A stretch of 17,971 bases of DNA, taken from contig CAYGVJ010000109.1 in the NCBI GenBank assembly GCA_964353255.1, positions 1-17,971 of the forward strand, read 5' to 3'. The notes under the pieces were generated by a model. The model was not told the DNA's origin, did no database searches, and saw only the letters and a list, made by a program, of their open reading frames with translations. The position numbers and the translations under genes were made by a program. Below are positions 6,739 to 14,702 of the stretch, piece by piece (the stretch's first letter is position 1; every line of letters starts with the position of its first letter). The stretch comes from VFZS01 sp964353255. GTDB lineage: Bacteria > Acidobacteriota > Terriglobia > Bryobacterales > Bryobacteraceae.

Positions 6739-8085
6739 TCACAGGCGCCACGGCGCACGGAATGGCTTGCCCTTCAAAATATTGGCGGCCGCGTCTTCGA
6801 TGAATTCCTCTTTGTCTGGGTCCCACTGGAGGACGCGCCCCAGACGCATCGAGATGTTGCCTAAATGGCACACGCTGGCGGAGCGGTGTCCAGCCTCGAT
6901 GTCAGCCACGCACCGCTGCCTGCTCTGGATGCAGTCGAACCAGTTGCTGTGATGATCGTCGGTACCCGGTATTTCTTCTTTGCGGTTCCGCTCGTCATAG
7001 GCGCGGGTATCCGTCCCGGTGAGTGGAACCTTGAGGATCTCCGGATCCGAGGCTTCCAGCGTGAGACGGCTCACGAAGATCCAGCCATCCGTGCCGTGGA
7101 ACCTCACGCCGTTGCCACCTTCGTTCTGGCAGGCCAGTTCCACTCCGTTGCGGTACCAGTAGTGGACCTCCAGGAATCCGGCGTAGTCGTAAGGCCCCGC
7201 TTTGTTGAAGACTCCCTTTCCATCGATCTTCACGGGGCCCGATTCATCCATGCCGAGCCCCCACTGGGCGATGTCGTTGTGGTGAGCTCCCCAGTCGGTG
7301 ATTCTTCCGCCGGAGTGATCCAGATGATAGCGGAACTCGAAGTGGCAGCGGTTCGGCGAATAGTCCTTGTACGGCGCGGGGCCCAGCCAGATGTTCCAGT
7401 CAAGCCCCGCCGGCGGCGTCTCGACGGGTTCCCACTCGCCGGGATGGATGAACGCTCCCTGCGTCGTGCCGGGGTTGCCGAGATGCGTCGTCACCTTGAC
7501 CAGACGGCCAATTCTGTTGTTTCGGACCAGCGCCACGGCGTGGCGAAAGCGCCAGTCGGAACGCTGCTGGCTGCCGACTTGAACGACCGTGCCATATTGC
7601 CGCGCCACGCTGACCATGCGCCTGCCTTCTTCGATGAAGAGCGACAGAGGCTTTTCGCAGTAAACATCCTTGCCGGCCTCCATCGCCTGGATGGCGATGA
7701 TCGAATGCCAATGGTCGGGCGTGGAGATCACGACCGCGTCTATGTCTCTCCGTTCCAACAGCCGGCGGAAGTCGTAATCGATGAGGGGCTTCTTTGATTT
7801 CTGGCTCAGAACCACGTCCGCGGCAAGGTCCGCGTGGTTCCGGTCGACATCGCAGATTACGGCCACCTCGGCCCGCGGGTTAGCGAGCAGCTTTGGCAGG
7901 TGATGATCACGCCCGCGAACACCGACGCCGATCAGCCCGACGACCACGCGGTCGCTCGGCGCCGCCCGCGTTTGCGCGCGGCTCGCATTGGCTGCAGTCA
8001 CGGCTGGAACAGCGTCGAACGCAATCGCCCCGCCAGCCGAGTGTTTCAGGAAACTACGCCGCGCCATCAACCTTTGTTTGTCCAT
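6739..8085 (-). CDS. Tat-exported Gfo/Idh/MocA family oxidoreductase (first of three)
   Basis: NAD(P)-dependent sugar or polyol dehydrogenases of this family oxidise or reduce one ring hydroxyl. The 448-residue protein begins with a twin-arginine signal (RRSFLK at 9-14, then a hydrophobic stretch to about 33), so it is probably exported folded with its cofactor. The Rossmann domain shows GLIGVGVRGR (50-59), TPDHWH (122-127) and EKP (144-146, Lys145 being the usual catalytic lysine). The C-terminal domain carries DWGAHHND (264-271), the family's substrate/catalytic His-Asp motif. GAGGAGG lies 7 bases before the ATG at 8085, supporting this start over an internal ATG at residue 7. It shares its transcript with the HEAT gene. 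A promoter, hairpin and repeated GGCCGG motif precede it. Sugar specificity cannot be predicted from sequence. Confidence 0.9.
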   Translation of the reverse strand: MDKQRLMARRSFLKHSAGGAIAFDAVPAVTAANASRAQTRAAPSDRVVVGLIGVGVRGRDHHLPKLLANPRAEVAVICDVDRNHADLAADVVLSQKSKKPLIDYDFRRLLERRDIDAVVISTPDHWHSIIAIQAMEAGKDVYCEKPLSLFIEEGRRMVSVARQYGTVVQVGSQQRSDWRFRHAVALVRNNRIGRLVKVTTHLGNPGTTQGAFIHPGEWEPVETPPAGLDWNIWLGPAPYKDYSPNRCHFEFRYHLDHSGGRITDWGAHHNDIAQWGLGMDESGPVKIDGKGVFNKAGPYDYAGFLEVHYWYRNGVELACQNEGGNGVRFHGTDGWIFVSRLTLEASDPEILKVPLTGTDTRAYDERNRKEEIPGTDDHHSNWFDCIQSRQRCVADIEAGHRSASVCHLGNISMRLGRVLQWDPDKEEFIEDAAANILKGKPFRAPWRL

Positions 8086-8099
8086 TCGACAGCCTCCTC

Positions 8100-8140
8100 A
8101 AAACGGCCGGCAGTGCGAAACACCCCAACTTGCCGGCCGA
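8100..8140 (-). terminator. Hairpin plus U-run in the leader of the oxidoreductase gene (possible attenuator)
   Basis: CGGCCGGCA (8104-8112) is perfectly inverted at 8131-8139 with an 18-base loop. On the minus strand the stem is followed by TTTT (8103-8100) and then directly by the Shine-Dalgarno GAGGAGG of the gene starting at 8085. It could stop read-through from the five-gene operon, attenuate the candidate promoter at 8171-8201, or be a protein-binding palindrome. The long loop weakens the terminator reading. Confidence 0.5.
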
Positions 8141-8240
8141 ATCCACGCTCGGACACCTCCACTTCGGCATAATGTAACCACAGAACCCACCCCGGCTTCA
8201 AGCATTGGCGGCCGACCCAGGCGTGCCCCTTCGGCCGGCA
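8103..8240. repeat. Three copies of a WCGGCCGGCA decamer
   Basis: ACGGCCGGCA occurs at 8103-8112 (+), TCGGCCGGCA at 8131-8140 (minus) and TCGGCCGGCA at 8231-8240 (+). All three fall in the 190-base gap between two gene groups and bracket the candidate promoter. Two copies form the hairpin at 8104-8139. The third overlaps a further 7-bp palindrome, CGGCCGA/TCGGCCG (8209-8215/8231-8237). Operator sites for a transcription factor are one explanation; no regulator gene is in the window. Confidence 0.45.
8171..8201 (-). promoter_or_regulatory. Candidate promoter for the oxidoreductase-HEAT pair
   Basis: On the minus strand, TTGAAG (8201-8196) and TACATT (8176-8171) are 19 bases apart; TTACAT one base earlier gives 18. 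This is the best sigma70-like pair in the gap between the five-gene operon and the oxidoreductase gene. The transcript would begin near 8164 and contain the hairpin at 8104-8139 before the ribosome-binding site. Confidence 0.4.
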
Positions 8241-8275
8241 TCGCGACCCGCTCTCGTGACAGGCGGACAACCGAC

Positions 8276-9643
8276 CTACAGTCCTTTCGGTATCCAAGGA
8301 GCCCGGTAGGTCCCGACCACCAGTTTGTTCGCCTCGGGATCATCGATTGCCTGCTCCGTGGCGTTGTCCCAGCGGATCTTGCGTCCGACGCGATAGGCGA
8401 TGTTGCCCAGGCGGCAGACGGTGTTGGTAAAGTGCCCGTCCTCGATGTCCGCATTCGGCCGGCTTCGGCTCTTGGCACAGTCCAGGAAATTCCGAATGTG
8501 CGCCGGGTGCTGAATCGAGCTGTCCCCCGCCTCGGGGAAGGTCTCGGTGGTGTAGTAGTAGCCGAGCTGCCGGTCGTCGTGATACCACTCGACAGGCCGC
8601 GGCGGGTGGTTGGGATCTTCCCGTCGTACATACTGCGGAGACAGGCGGAAACCGGCGCGGTCTACAAACAACGTGCCCTTGGTGCCCTGGAACTGGGTGC
8701 CGTATGTCCCCCAGCGGCCGGCCCCGGGATCACCGTTGGGGCCCCAACTGTTGTGGTGCAGCACGGAGTACTGGAAGAGGAAGTTGTCGTATTCGTAGAG
8801 CACCTCGAGAGTGTCCGGGATCTCCCCCTCTTTGTTCCGGAACTGCGCGCCCGCGGCCACCACGCTGCGCGGCCCCTGAGCCTTCATGGCCCAGAGCACT
8901 ATGTCGGCCAGGTGTGCCCCCCACTCCGTCAGCATGCCTCCGGAGAAGTCCCAGTAGACCCGGCGGCCCCGGTTCCACACTTCCGCGAACGGCAGCTTGG
9001 GCGCGGGCCCGAGCCAGAAGTCATAGTCCAGTCCGGGAGGCGGACTGCCGGGCGCTGACCGGTCCCGCGCCCCCATCGGAATCCCGGAATGGTTCCAGCA
9101 GATGGCGTACAGGACGTCGCCAATCCTTCCCTCCTGCACGCACTTGACGGCCCGCTGGAAATGAGATCCGGAGCGCTGTTGCGATCCCACCTGCACCACG
9201 CGCTTGTTCCGCCGGGCGGCTTCCACCATCAGCCTGCCGTCCCGGATGTTGTGCGCGGCCGGCTTCTCCACGTAAACGTCCTTGCCGGCATCGCAGGCGT
9301 CGATGGTCATAATGGCGTGCCAGTGCTCGGGGGTCGCGATCATGACAGCCTGTACGTTCGTGTCCTCCAGCAGCTTGCGATAGTCATGGTAGGTCTTCGC
9401 TTTTCCTCCGGCGAGTTTCAAATTCCTTTCCAGATTCGGCTGGTAGACGTCGCACAAGGCGACCACCTCCGCATCCGGTTGGGCCTGGAACACCTTTTGG
9501 TCCCAGGTCCCCTGGCCGCCGCAGCCGATCACGCCCACCCCGATTCGGTCATTGGCCGCGGCTGGCGCGGCTGCGCCTGAACCTGCCGTCCCCGCCACCG
9601 CGGCCGCCAGACCGGTGCGCTGGAGCAGTTCTCTTCGATTCAT
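8276..9643 (-). CDS. Tat-exported Gfo/Idh/MocA family oxidoreductase (second of three, last gene of the operon)
   Basis: This 455-residue member of the sugar dehydrogenase family has an N-terminal signal containing RRELLQRT followed by an Ala/Gly-rich segment to about residue 30. The arginine pair suggests Tat export. The nucleotide-binding loop is GVIGCGGQG (37-45), ATPEHWH spans 103-109, and EKP is at 126-128. The His-Asp motif region reads EWGAHLAD (240-247), with Glu240 where the other two copies have Asp. A long insert with LHHNSWGPNGDPGAGRWG and paired aromatic residues (GYYYTTETF) probably shapes the substrate pocket. The ATG at 9643 is preceded by AAGGGGGA and lies 18 bases after the stop of the TIM-barrel gene, consistent with one transcript. 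The substrate is unknown. Divergence from the other two copies argues for a different step rather than simple duplication. Confidence 0.9.
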   Translation of the reverse strand: MNRRELLQRTGLAAAVAGTAGSGAAAPAAANDRIGVGVIGCGGQGTWDQKVFQAQPDAEVVALCDVYQPNLERNLKLAGGKAKTYHDYRKLLEDTNVQAVMIATPEHWHAIMTIDACDAGKDVYVEKPAAHNIRDGRLMVEAARRNKRVVQVGSQQRSGSHFQRAVKCVQEGRIGDVLYAICWNHSGIPMGARDRSAPGSPPPGLDYDFWLGPAPKLPFAEVWNRGRRVYWDFSGGMLTEWGAHLADIVLWAMKAQGPRSVVAAGAQFRNKEGEIPDTLEVLYEYDNFLFQYSVLHHNSWGPNGDPGAGRWGTYGTQFQGTKGTLFVDRAGFRLSPQYVRREDPNHPPRPVEWYHDDRQLGYYYTTETFPEAGDSSIQHPAHIRNFLDCAKSRSRPNADIEDGHFTNTVCRLGNIAYRVGRKIRWDNATEQAIDDPEANKLVVGTYRAPWIPKGL

Positions 9644-9661
9644 TTCGCTTTCCCCCTTGAT

Positions 9662-10756
9662 TCACGCGCCTCGCAGGCCGAGTTTCAGCACCGTCTTGGC
9701 ATAATCCAAACTGCGTTCCAAGTCTATTCGCTGCTGCTCCTTGAGGGCCGCCTCGTACTCGGCTGGCCTCTGCCCGCGACCGGCAACGACCATTGATCCC
9801 GTGAAAGGCTGGCCTTCTTTGGCGAGAGCGACGAACCGGGCAAACTCGGAAGCCCTGGTTTTCGGAAAGGCCTTCCAGAAGTCGGGCTCCAGGTAGGGCA
9901 CCACGCGGGGCGGCCCTCCCGTGAGGATCTCCAGTTGCACGGCCACGTTCGGGCAGAGCTGCCGGAAGCGCTCGAAGAACCGGACATAGTCGATCGACCC
10001 TTCCCCCAAGGCCACCCACTGATACACGGCGCCCCGGGGATGCTCGAAGACTACGGAGTCTCGGATATGCGTCGTAAGGGCGTAGGGCGCGAGGGTCTCC
10101 AGGGTCAGCAAAGGATCCTCGGCCAGCGTGACGGGATTGCCCGTGTCGATGGTGGCGCCCACAAAGTCTTTGCCTGCCTCCTCGATCAGATCCCGCACCT
10201 CCCAGGCTTGCAGGTCGCCATGCGTCTCGAGGCCGATCTTGATGCCGAGATCCAGCGCCTCGGAGCGAACGGAGCGCAGGATCTTCACCGTAGTCTCGAT
10301 GTGCTTCTCCAGCGGGATAGCGCCGCTGCGCTCGGCCCGTCCTCCCAGAAAAGCGCGCATCATCTGGGCGCCCGCCGCGTGGTTGGCGCGCAAACCCTGG
10401 CGCACCCATTCCACGGGATCGCCGTTCTCCTTGCGCCAATTCCCCGCCGTGGGGCAGATGCACCCCAGTCCCCCGTCGATCACCAGGCCCAGCCGCGCGG
10501 CGTGGTCCTTCACTTTCTGGAGGTAGGCCGGCTCCAGGCTTTCATAGTTGAACAGATCGGACAGTTGCACCGTGTCGAGCCGCAGGCGGGCGGCATAATC
10601 CAGGTATTGGATCGCCGTCCACCCGTAGCCGTTGAACACCCACGAGTCGAAGCCCAGGCGGATTCCACGGCCTGGCTTCACTTGCGCCTCGGCCGGGGGG
10701 GCCGGACCGCCCAAACCCGCGCCGGCTGCTGTCTGCAGGAATGTACGTCTGCGCAT
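9662..10756 (-). CDS. Tat-signal sugar isomerase/epimerase-like TIM-barrel protein (second in the operon)
   Basis: This 364-residue protein belongs to the xylose-isomerase-like TIM-barrel superfamily, metal-dependent enzymes that isomerise, epimerise or eliminate sugars. The start at 10756 gives a signal with RRRTFLQTAAGAG, a Tat-type leader; an upstream extension to 10822 would bury it and overlap the previous gene. The probable metal ligands are Glu177 (GLETHG), Asp204 (IDTGN), His230 (TTHIRD) and Glu276 (QLEI), in the usual E-D-H-E order. GGLGCICPT (95-103) is a Cys-containing loop not seen in the partner enzyme. It begins 29 bases after the stop of the previous TIM-barrel gene and ends 18 bases before the next oxidoreductase. 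By analogy with glycoside-cleaving pathways it may act on the keto-sugar made by the neighbours, for example by beta-elimination. That role is inference. Confidence 0.85.
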   Translation of the reverse strand: MRRRTFLQTAAGAGLGGPAPPAEAQVKPGRGIRLGFDSWVFNGYGWTAIQYLDYAARLRLDTVQLSDLFNYESLEPAYLQKVKDHAARLGLVIDGGLGCICPTAGNWRKENGDPVEWVRQGLRANHAAGAQMMRAFLGGRAERSGAIPLEKHIETTVKILRSVRSEALDLGIKIGLETHGDLQAWEVRDLIEEAGKDFVGATIDTGNPVTLAEDPLLTLETLAPYALTTHIRDSVVFEHPRGAVYQWVALGEGSIDYVRFFERFRQLCPNVAVQLEILTGGPPRVVPYLEPDFWKAFPKTRASEFARFVALAKEGQPFTGSMVVAGRGQRPAEYEAALKEQQRIDLERSLDYAKTVLKLGLRGA

Positions 10757-10785
10757 GATAGTGTCGCTGCTTCCCGGCGCGCCGT

Positions 10786-11835
10786 TCACAGATCCAGGTA
10801 GCGCCGCGCGTAGGCAATACACTTCAGGTTGTTCGCGTCCTCGGCCTTCACCTGCTCTTCCAGGCTGAGCTGGCTGAGCTGGGGAAGCGGCGTCTTCGAG
10901 CGTTTCGCCCGGACCATCGCCAGCGTGCGGGCCAGATCCCGTCCGGGCAGCGGGCTGTAGGAGTTGTCGAAGGTCACCCAGTACTTGTCAGTCAGCACCG
11001 GGATCTTCAACGGATCGCGAGTAATCATCTCCAGGTCAATGATGATGTTGGGATTCGCTCGCCGCAGAATCTCCACGATCCTCGGCAGATCCAGGAGCCC
11101 CTCCCCCATCGGAACCTCATCGAGCAGGAAACCTTGCTCATACTCATCCACCGCCATGTCCTTGATGTGGCAGAAGACCGCGTAAGGGGCGTAGGCCTCA
11201 GCCAGCTCCGTGGAATCCTCGCAGAGAGCGATATTGTTGCCGGTATCGACGCAGACGCCGACCCACTCGCTGCCCAACCGCTTCAGCCAGGCGATGTGCT
11301 CGGCAAAGCGCCAGTCCTTGTGATTCTCGATGGCCAGCTTGATCTGGTGTTTGCGCAGCACCGGCTCGGCCAGGCTCACGGAGGTCTGGCACTGCTCCCA
11401 GTGCTTCTTGAAGGCCTCCAGGGTGTCGAAGACCTCGTAGCGCCGGCCGGTCAGGGGCACGTGCAGGGCCAGCGCGCCGGCTTCCTTGTAGGCTTTCACC
11501 TGGGCGTCGAAAGCCGGCACGTCGCTCTGCTCGCGGGGGAGGCGGGCGCCTCCCACAAAGTGCATGTTGTAGGCTTCGAGTCGCAGGCGGAATTTCTTGA
11601 CCGCCTCCGCGTCGGTGGCGGGTAGGCCGGTCTGGACTCCGCCCAGGCCGATGCTGTGGCAGTGCTCGATGATGTCGAACGGCTGGCCGGCTTGGCGAGC
11701 GGCCCGCATCCGCGCGCTGAAGGCCGTCGGCGCGCCGCCCATGCGCAGTTTCGCTGCCGGGGCGGCCGCCAGGGAGGTTGCCGGCAGCCAGGCGGGGGCG
11801 GCGCCGGTCATGGCGAGAATCTGTCTTCGGGTCAT
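10786..11835 (-). CDS. Tat-signal sugar isomerase/epimerase-like TIM-barrel protein (first in the operon)
   Basis: This is a 349-residue member of the xylose-isomerase-like TIM-barrel superfamily. The ATG at 11835 lies 8 bases after the upstream stop and uses GAGGA, which overlaps that stop, so translation is probably coupled. The N-terminus has RRQILAMTGAA, a Tat-like leader to about residue 27. Metal ligands are inferred as Glu170 (IENHKD), Asp197 (VDTGN), His223 (CHIKD) and Glu269 (DLEMI). The motif after the Asp and the His-Ile-Lys-Asp sequence are typical of the epimerase/keto-sugar lyase branch. It is only distantly similar to the following TIM-barrel protein, so the two probably handle different intermediates or form different steps. 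Longer starts up to 11985 lie inside the preceding gene and lack a ribosome site. The reaction is unknown. Confidence 0.86.
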   Translation of the reverse strand: MTRRQILAMTGAAPAWLPATSLAAAPAAKLRMGGAPTAFSARMRAARQAGQPFDIIEHCHSIGLGGVQTGLPATDAEAVKKFRLRLEAYNMHFVGGARLPREQSDVPAFDAQVKAYKEAGALALHVPLTGRRYEVFDTLEAFKKHWEQCQTSVSLAEPVLRKHQIKLAIENHKDWRFAEHIAWLKRLGSEWVGVCVDTGNNIALCEDSTELAEAYAPYAVFCHIKDMAVDEYEQGFLLDEVPMGEGLLDLPRIVEILRRANPNIIIDLEMITRDPLKIPVLTDKYWVTFDNSYSPLPGRDLARTLAMVRAKRSKTPLPQLSQLSLEEQVKAEDANNLKCIAYARRYLDL

Positions 11836-11843
11836 GGCATTCC

Positions 11844-13202
11844 TCAGATCTTGATCAGGTCGTAAGGTTTCCGCAACGGGCGAGTCAGCAGCCGGGAAGC
11901 CTCGCGATCGTTTTCGAAGTCTTCCTTCTGCGCGTTCCAGCGCAGCTTCCGGCCCACCTTGGCGGCGATGGTGCCCAGGTGGCATACCGCGGTGGCGGCG
12001 TGGCCGACCATCTCGTCAACCGCGCCCTTCTCCCCGATGCGCACCTGCTTGATGAAATTCTGCGCGTGGGCCGCAGTGGCGTCGGCGCCTTGGAAGAACT
12101 TCCTCTCGGCCCGGAACTTCAGCCCGCTCTCGCCCTCGGGGCTGGCGTACGGCGATCCGGGCTCCAGCTCCGGGAAGATCTCATAGCCGATACGATCCAC
12201 GTACAGCGCCGCCTTGGTTCCATAGAAGGCGAAGCCGTGCGGGCGGTTGTAGGGGCCTCTCATGCCGTAGTACTTCATCCCCGCCGAGCGGCCGCCGAGC
12301 CCGTGGCTGTTCACCCAGCAGGCCACGTACTCCAGGATGAACTTCGGATACTCGTACGTGACCACGTGCAGGTCGAAGATGTCGCCGGCGTTCTCCGGGC
12401 ACAGGCGGCGTCCCACCGCCGAGACCGCCAGCGGAAAGGTCGCGCCCATGATCTGGTGGACGCTGTCCATGCGGTGGTTTCCGAAGTCGGTGATGTAGCC
12501 GCCGGCGTAGTCGTAGAACACCCGGTAATTGGTCAGGAACCGCATCCGGTTGAACGGCGCTTTGGGCGACGGCCCGAGGTAGAAATCCCAGTCCAGCCCG
12601 GCCGGCGGATCAGAGTCCGGGACTTTCTTCTGGATGTTCGGGGCGATGTTTCCGCTGTTCCAGACGCGCACCAAGTGCACGTCGCCGATGTCGCCGCTCT
12701 GCGCAATACGCGCCGCCTCGGCGATGTGCGGCGCCGAGCGGTGCTGGGTAGCGGGCATCAGGATGCGCTTGGTCCGCCGTGCCGCGTCCACCATCGCCCG
12801 GCCTTCCCTGATCGTCAGGGCGAAAGGTTTTTCCACCAGGACGTGCTTGCCCGCCTCGAGGCCCAGCACGGTGGGGATCGCGTGCCAGTGATCGGGAGTG
12901 GCCACCAGGATGGCGTCCACCTCCTTGATCTCGAGCAACCGGCGAAAATCCTTCATCGTCTTCGCCTTGCCCTCCGCCAGATCTTTCGAGGCCCGCTCCG
13001 CGTTAGGGTCGTACACGTCGCAGACGGCCGCCAGCTCCGTGTTCGGCGCTTGCAGCATGCCCCGCATGACTCCGCGGCCCCGGCCGCCGCAACCAATCAG
13101 GCCGACGAGCACGCGCTCGTTGGCGCCCAGAACTTTGCCTGCGGAAAGCGCCGTCCAGCCGGTGGCGGCAGCGGCGTTCCGCACGAACTCACGTCTTTCC
13201 AT
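11844..13202 (-). CDS. Tat-exported Gfo/Idh/MocA family oxidoreductase (third copy, second gene of the operon)
   Basis: The 452-residue protein starts at ATG 13202, which shares its A with the TGA of the isomerase gene (TGATG). AGGAGG lies about 9 bases upstream; the preceding TTG codon is a weaker choice. The N-terminal RREFVRNAAAATG is a Tat-like leader to about residue 27. The Rossmann loop is GLIGCGGRGRG (34-44), ATPDHWH is at 101-107 and EKP at 124-126. The catalytic-motif region reads DFGNHRMD (239-246), with Asn in place of the Ala seen in the other two copies. A glycine/tyrosine-rich loop follows residue 300 (GLGGRSAGMKYYGMRG). The close coupling to the isomerase-like gene and the following TIM-barrel gene places it in one pathway. 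It probably forms or reduces a keto-sugar, but the substrate is unknown. Confidence 0.9.
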   Translation of the reverse strand: MERREFVRNAAAATGWTALSAGKVLGANERVLVGLIGCGGRGRGVMRGMLQAPNTELAAVCDVYDPNAERASKDLAEGKAKTMKDFRRLLEIKEVDAILVATPDHWHAIPTVLGLEAGKHVLVEKPFALTIREGRAMVDAARRTKRILMPATQHRSAPHIAEAARIAQSGDIGDVHLVRVWNSGNIAPNIQKKVPDSDPPAGLDWDFYLGPSPKAPFNRMRFLTNYRVFYDYAGGYITDFGNHRMDSVHQIMGATFPLAVSAVGRRLCPENAGDIFDLHVVTYEYPKFILEYVACWVNSHGLGGRSAGMKYYGMRGPYNRPHGFAFYGTKAALYVDRIGYEIFPELEPGSPYASPEGESGLKFRAERKFFQGADATAAHAQNFIKQVRIGEKGAVDEMVGHAATAVCHLGTIAAKVGRKLRWNAQKEDFENDREASRLLTRPLRKPYDLIKI

Positions 13203-14563
13203 CAACCTTCCTCCTTTCGCTTCTTACTCCCGAGGAGCAAGCAGTCCAGGCCGGTGAAATCGCAGAACAGGCCCAGCTCGCTTGTCCAGTCGCCGTAAAC
13301 CAGCGCCACGTGATGCTCGACAGCTTCCCGGATCATGGCGTCGATAAAGTCTGCCGCGGAGGGCTCCGGCCGCACCGTGGCCACGCTGCCGCGGACCGCC
13401 TCCCCCGACGGAATCGCCTGGCCTCTGGCCGCGAACAACTTCAGCTTCCCGTCCAGGGGTCGCAGCAGCTTGGCCAGCGTCACCGGGCCTGGCCCGAAGG
13501 CGAACTCGATTGTCGCCCCGGTCCCGGTGCGCATGTGCGTGCGCAGCAGCGCCTTCTTCGGATCGTCGGCCAGCGACAGCTCGGCCGCCCCGCAGTGCGC
13601 AAGCTGGACGGCTCCTTCCTCTTCCAGATAGCCGGTCACGTCGAAGCTGAAGGCCGGCGTGCCGGCCAGCCGGTTCAACACGTAGGTGGTGATGAGCGCC
13701 GGGAGGTCAACCTCGCAACTGCTCGGAATCCCGGCCTCCGCCAGCAGGGCCTGCGCCAGGCAGACGTTCTTTCCCTGCTGGTCGCGCAGTTCCGGCCAGC
13801 AGCGCACGCAACAGCCGTCAAGATGGTGGTCCTTCACCAGCCGTTTCAGCCCCAGGTACAGGCGCAGGTTGTCCGCCAGCGTCTCTTCGCTCAGCCCCCG
13901 CGTGCCGCCGGTCTCCGCAATCAGGCGCCGGGCCAGCGCCGTGGCCTCCGCGGGCGAGGCGGCCTGGGCCGCCTCCAGCAGCGCATCCAGCTCGATGTGG
14001 ACGGTGGTCGCGCCTAGCACCTTCTGCAGATCAGCCTCATCCACGCCAACGTCGAGCATCCCGGGGCAGGGGTCACCCACGATGCCGAACCGGGCCCGGC
14101 GCAGCCTCCTGGCCACCGCCGCCACGCGGATCGCGCGCAGGGCTTGCTCCACCCGCTCGGGCGTGACCTCTCCGATGACGTAGGCGAAGGGTTTTCCAAG
14201 CCGGCGAATGTTGGAGGCCGAGGCGGTGAACCCGCTGATGGGCGAGGGCATCGGGATGTCCCTGTCCAGATAGGGCAACGCCCACATTAGCATCGGGACG
14301 TCGGCCAGCTCCCGAGCCAGCGCCAGGGTGATGTCCTCCGCCACCCAGGTGCAGAAGAAAAGCAGCGTCACGTCGATCTCGCTCGCCCTCAGCAGCGAGG
14401 CGATTTCCAGGGCGTCCGAGGAACTGCGCGGAATCGGCGCGGCGATGACTTCGCAGCCGGCCTTTCGCAACTCGGCCAGCGCCCGGTCACGGTGCTTGAC
14501 GACCGCCGGCAGATCATAGACCGGATGAACGCAAGTGACGAAGCCAATCCTCCAGGGGTCCAT
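13202..14563 (-). CDS. L-fucose/L-arabinose isomerase-like protein (first gene of the operon)
   Basis: This 453-residue protein has no signal peptide and should be cytoplasmic. It resembles the L-fucose isomerase C-terminal fold: RCWPEL (254-259), a Cys-Glu-x-Asp segment (SCEVDLPALIT, 282-292), FDVTG (307-311) and a late His-His (417-418, EHHVALVYGD). Glu284 and Asp308 are spaced as the two acidic metal ligands of E. coli FucI, and His418 or His417 would be the third. The N-terminal 160 residues form a Rossmann-like region common to FucI and AraA. It is shorter than FucI (about 590 residues), like the many uncharacterised short homologues. The ATG at 14563 has GGAAGG upstream. Its stop overlaps the next gene's start. 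It is the only operon member without an export signal, so it may process the imported product or a different aldose. Confidence 0.82.
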   Translation of the reverse strand: MDPWRIGFVTCVHPVYDLPAVVKHRDRALAELRKAGCEVIAAPIPRSSSDALEIASLLRASEIDVTLLFFCTWVAEDITLALARELADVPMLMWALPYLDRDIPMPSPISGFTASASNIRRLGKPFAYVIGEVTPERVEQALRAIRVAAVARRLRRARFGIVGDPCPGMLDVGVDEADLQKVLGATTVHIELDALLEAAQAASPAEATALARRLIAETGGTRGLSEETLADNLRLYLGLKRLVKDHHLDGCCVRCWPELRDQQGKNVCLAQALLAEAGIPSSCEVDLPALITTYVLNRLAGTPAFSFDVTGYLEEEGAVQLAHCGAAELSLADDPKKALLRTHMRTGTGATIEFAFGPGPVTLAKLLRPLDGKLKLFAARGQAIPSGEAVRGSVATVRPEPSAADFIDAMIREAVEHHVALVYGDWTSELGLFCDFTGLDCLLLGSKKRKEEG

Positions 14564-14590
14564 TGGTCGTGCCTTCCGGCTGCCCGGCCC

Positions 14591-14596
14591 ATTATC
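14591..14596 (-). promoter_or_regulatory. Possible -10 box for the five-gene operon
   Basis: GATAAT on the minus strand (14596-14591) would give a start near 14584 and a leader of about 21 bases containing GGAAGG before the ATG at 14563. No convincing -35 element is present at the expected distance, so an activator or an alternative sigma factor may be involved. The 139-base gap is shared with the divergent gene at 14703. Confidence 0.3.
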
Positions 14597-14645
14597 CTAT
14601 CAGAGAGACGCCAGGCCCGGCTTCGCGGCGCCGCCCGCGGGACAC

Positions 14646-14671
14646 TTGCCCCGTGCGGGCCATGCTATACT
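14646..14671 (+). promoter_or_regulatory. TATACT promoter for the small zinc-ribbon gene
   Basis: TATACT (14666-14671) is a good -10 box. TTGCCC (14646-14651) is only 14 bases upstream, too short for a standard sigma70 spacer, so the -35 contact is uncertain. The Shine-Dalgarno GGGGAGG follows at 14691-14697. The arrangement TTGCCCCG..CGG..TATACT is repeated before the next gene. Confidence 0.4.
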
Positions 14672-14702
14672 CGGCAACCGGAATCTGGCGGGGGAGGCTC
14701 TT

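Noticed and set aside
11778..13298. 506-codon open frame on + opposite the third oxidoreductase
   Set aside because: No recognisable domain and no start signals, and it spans the ends of three real minus-strand genes.
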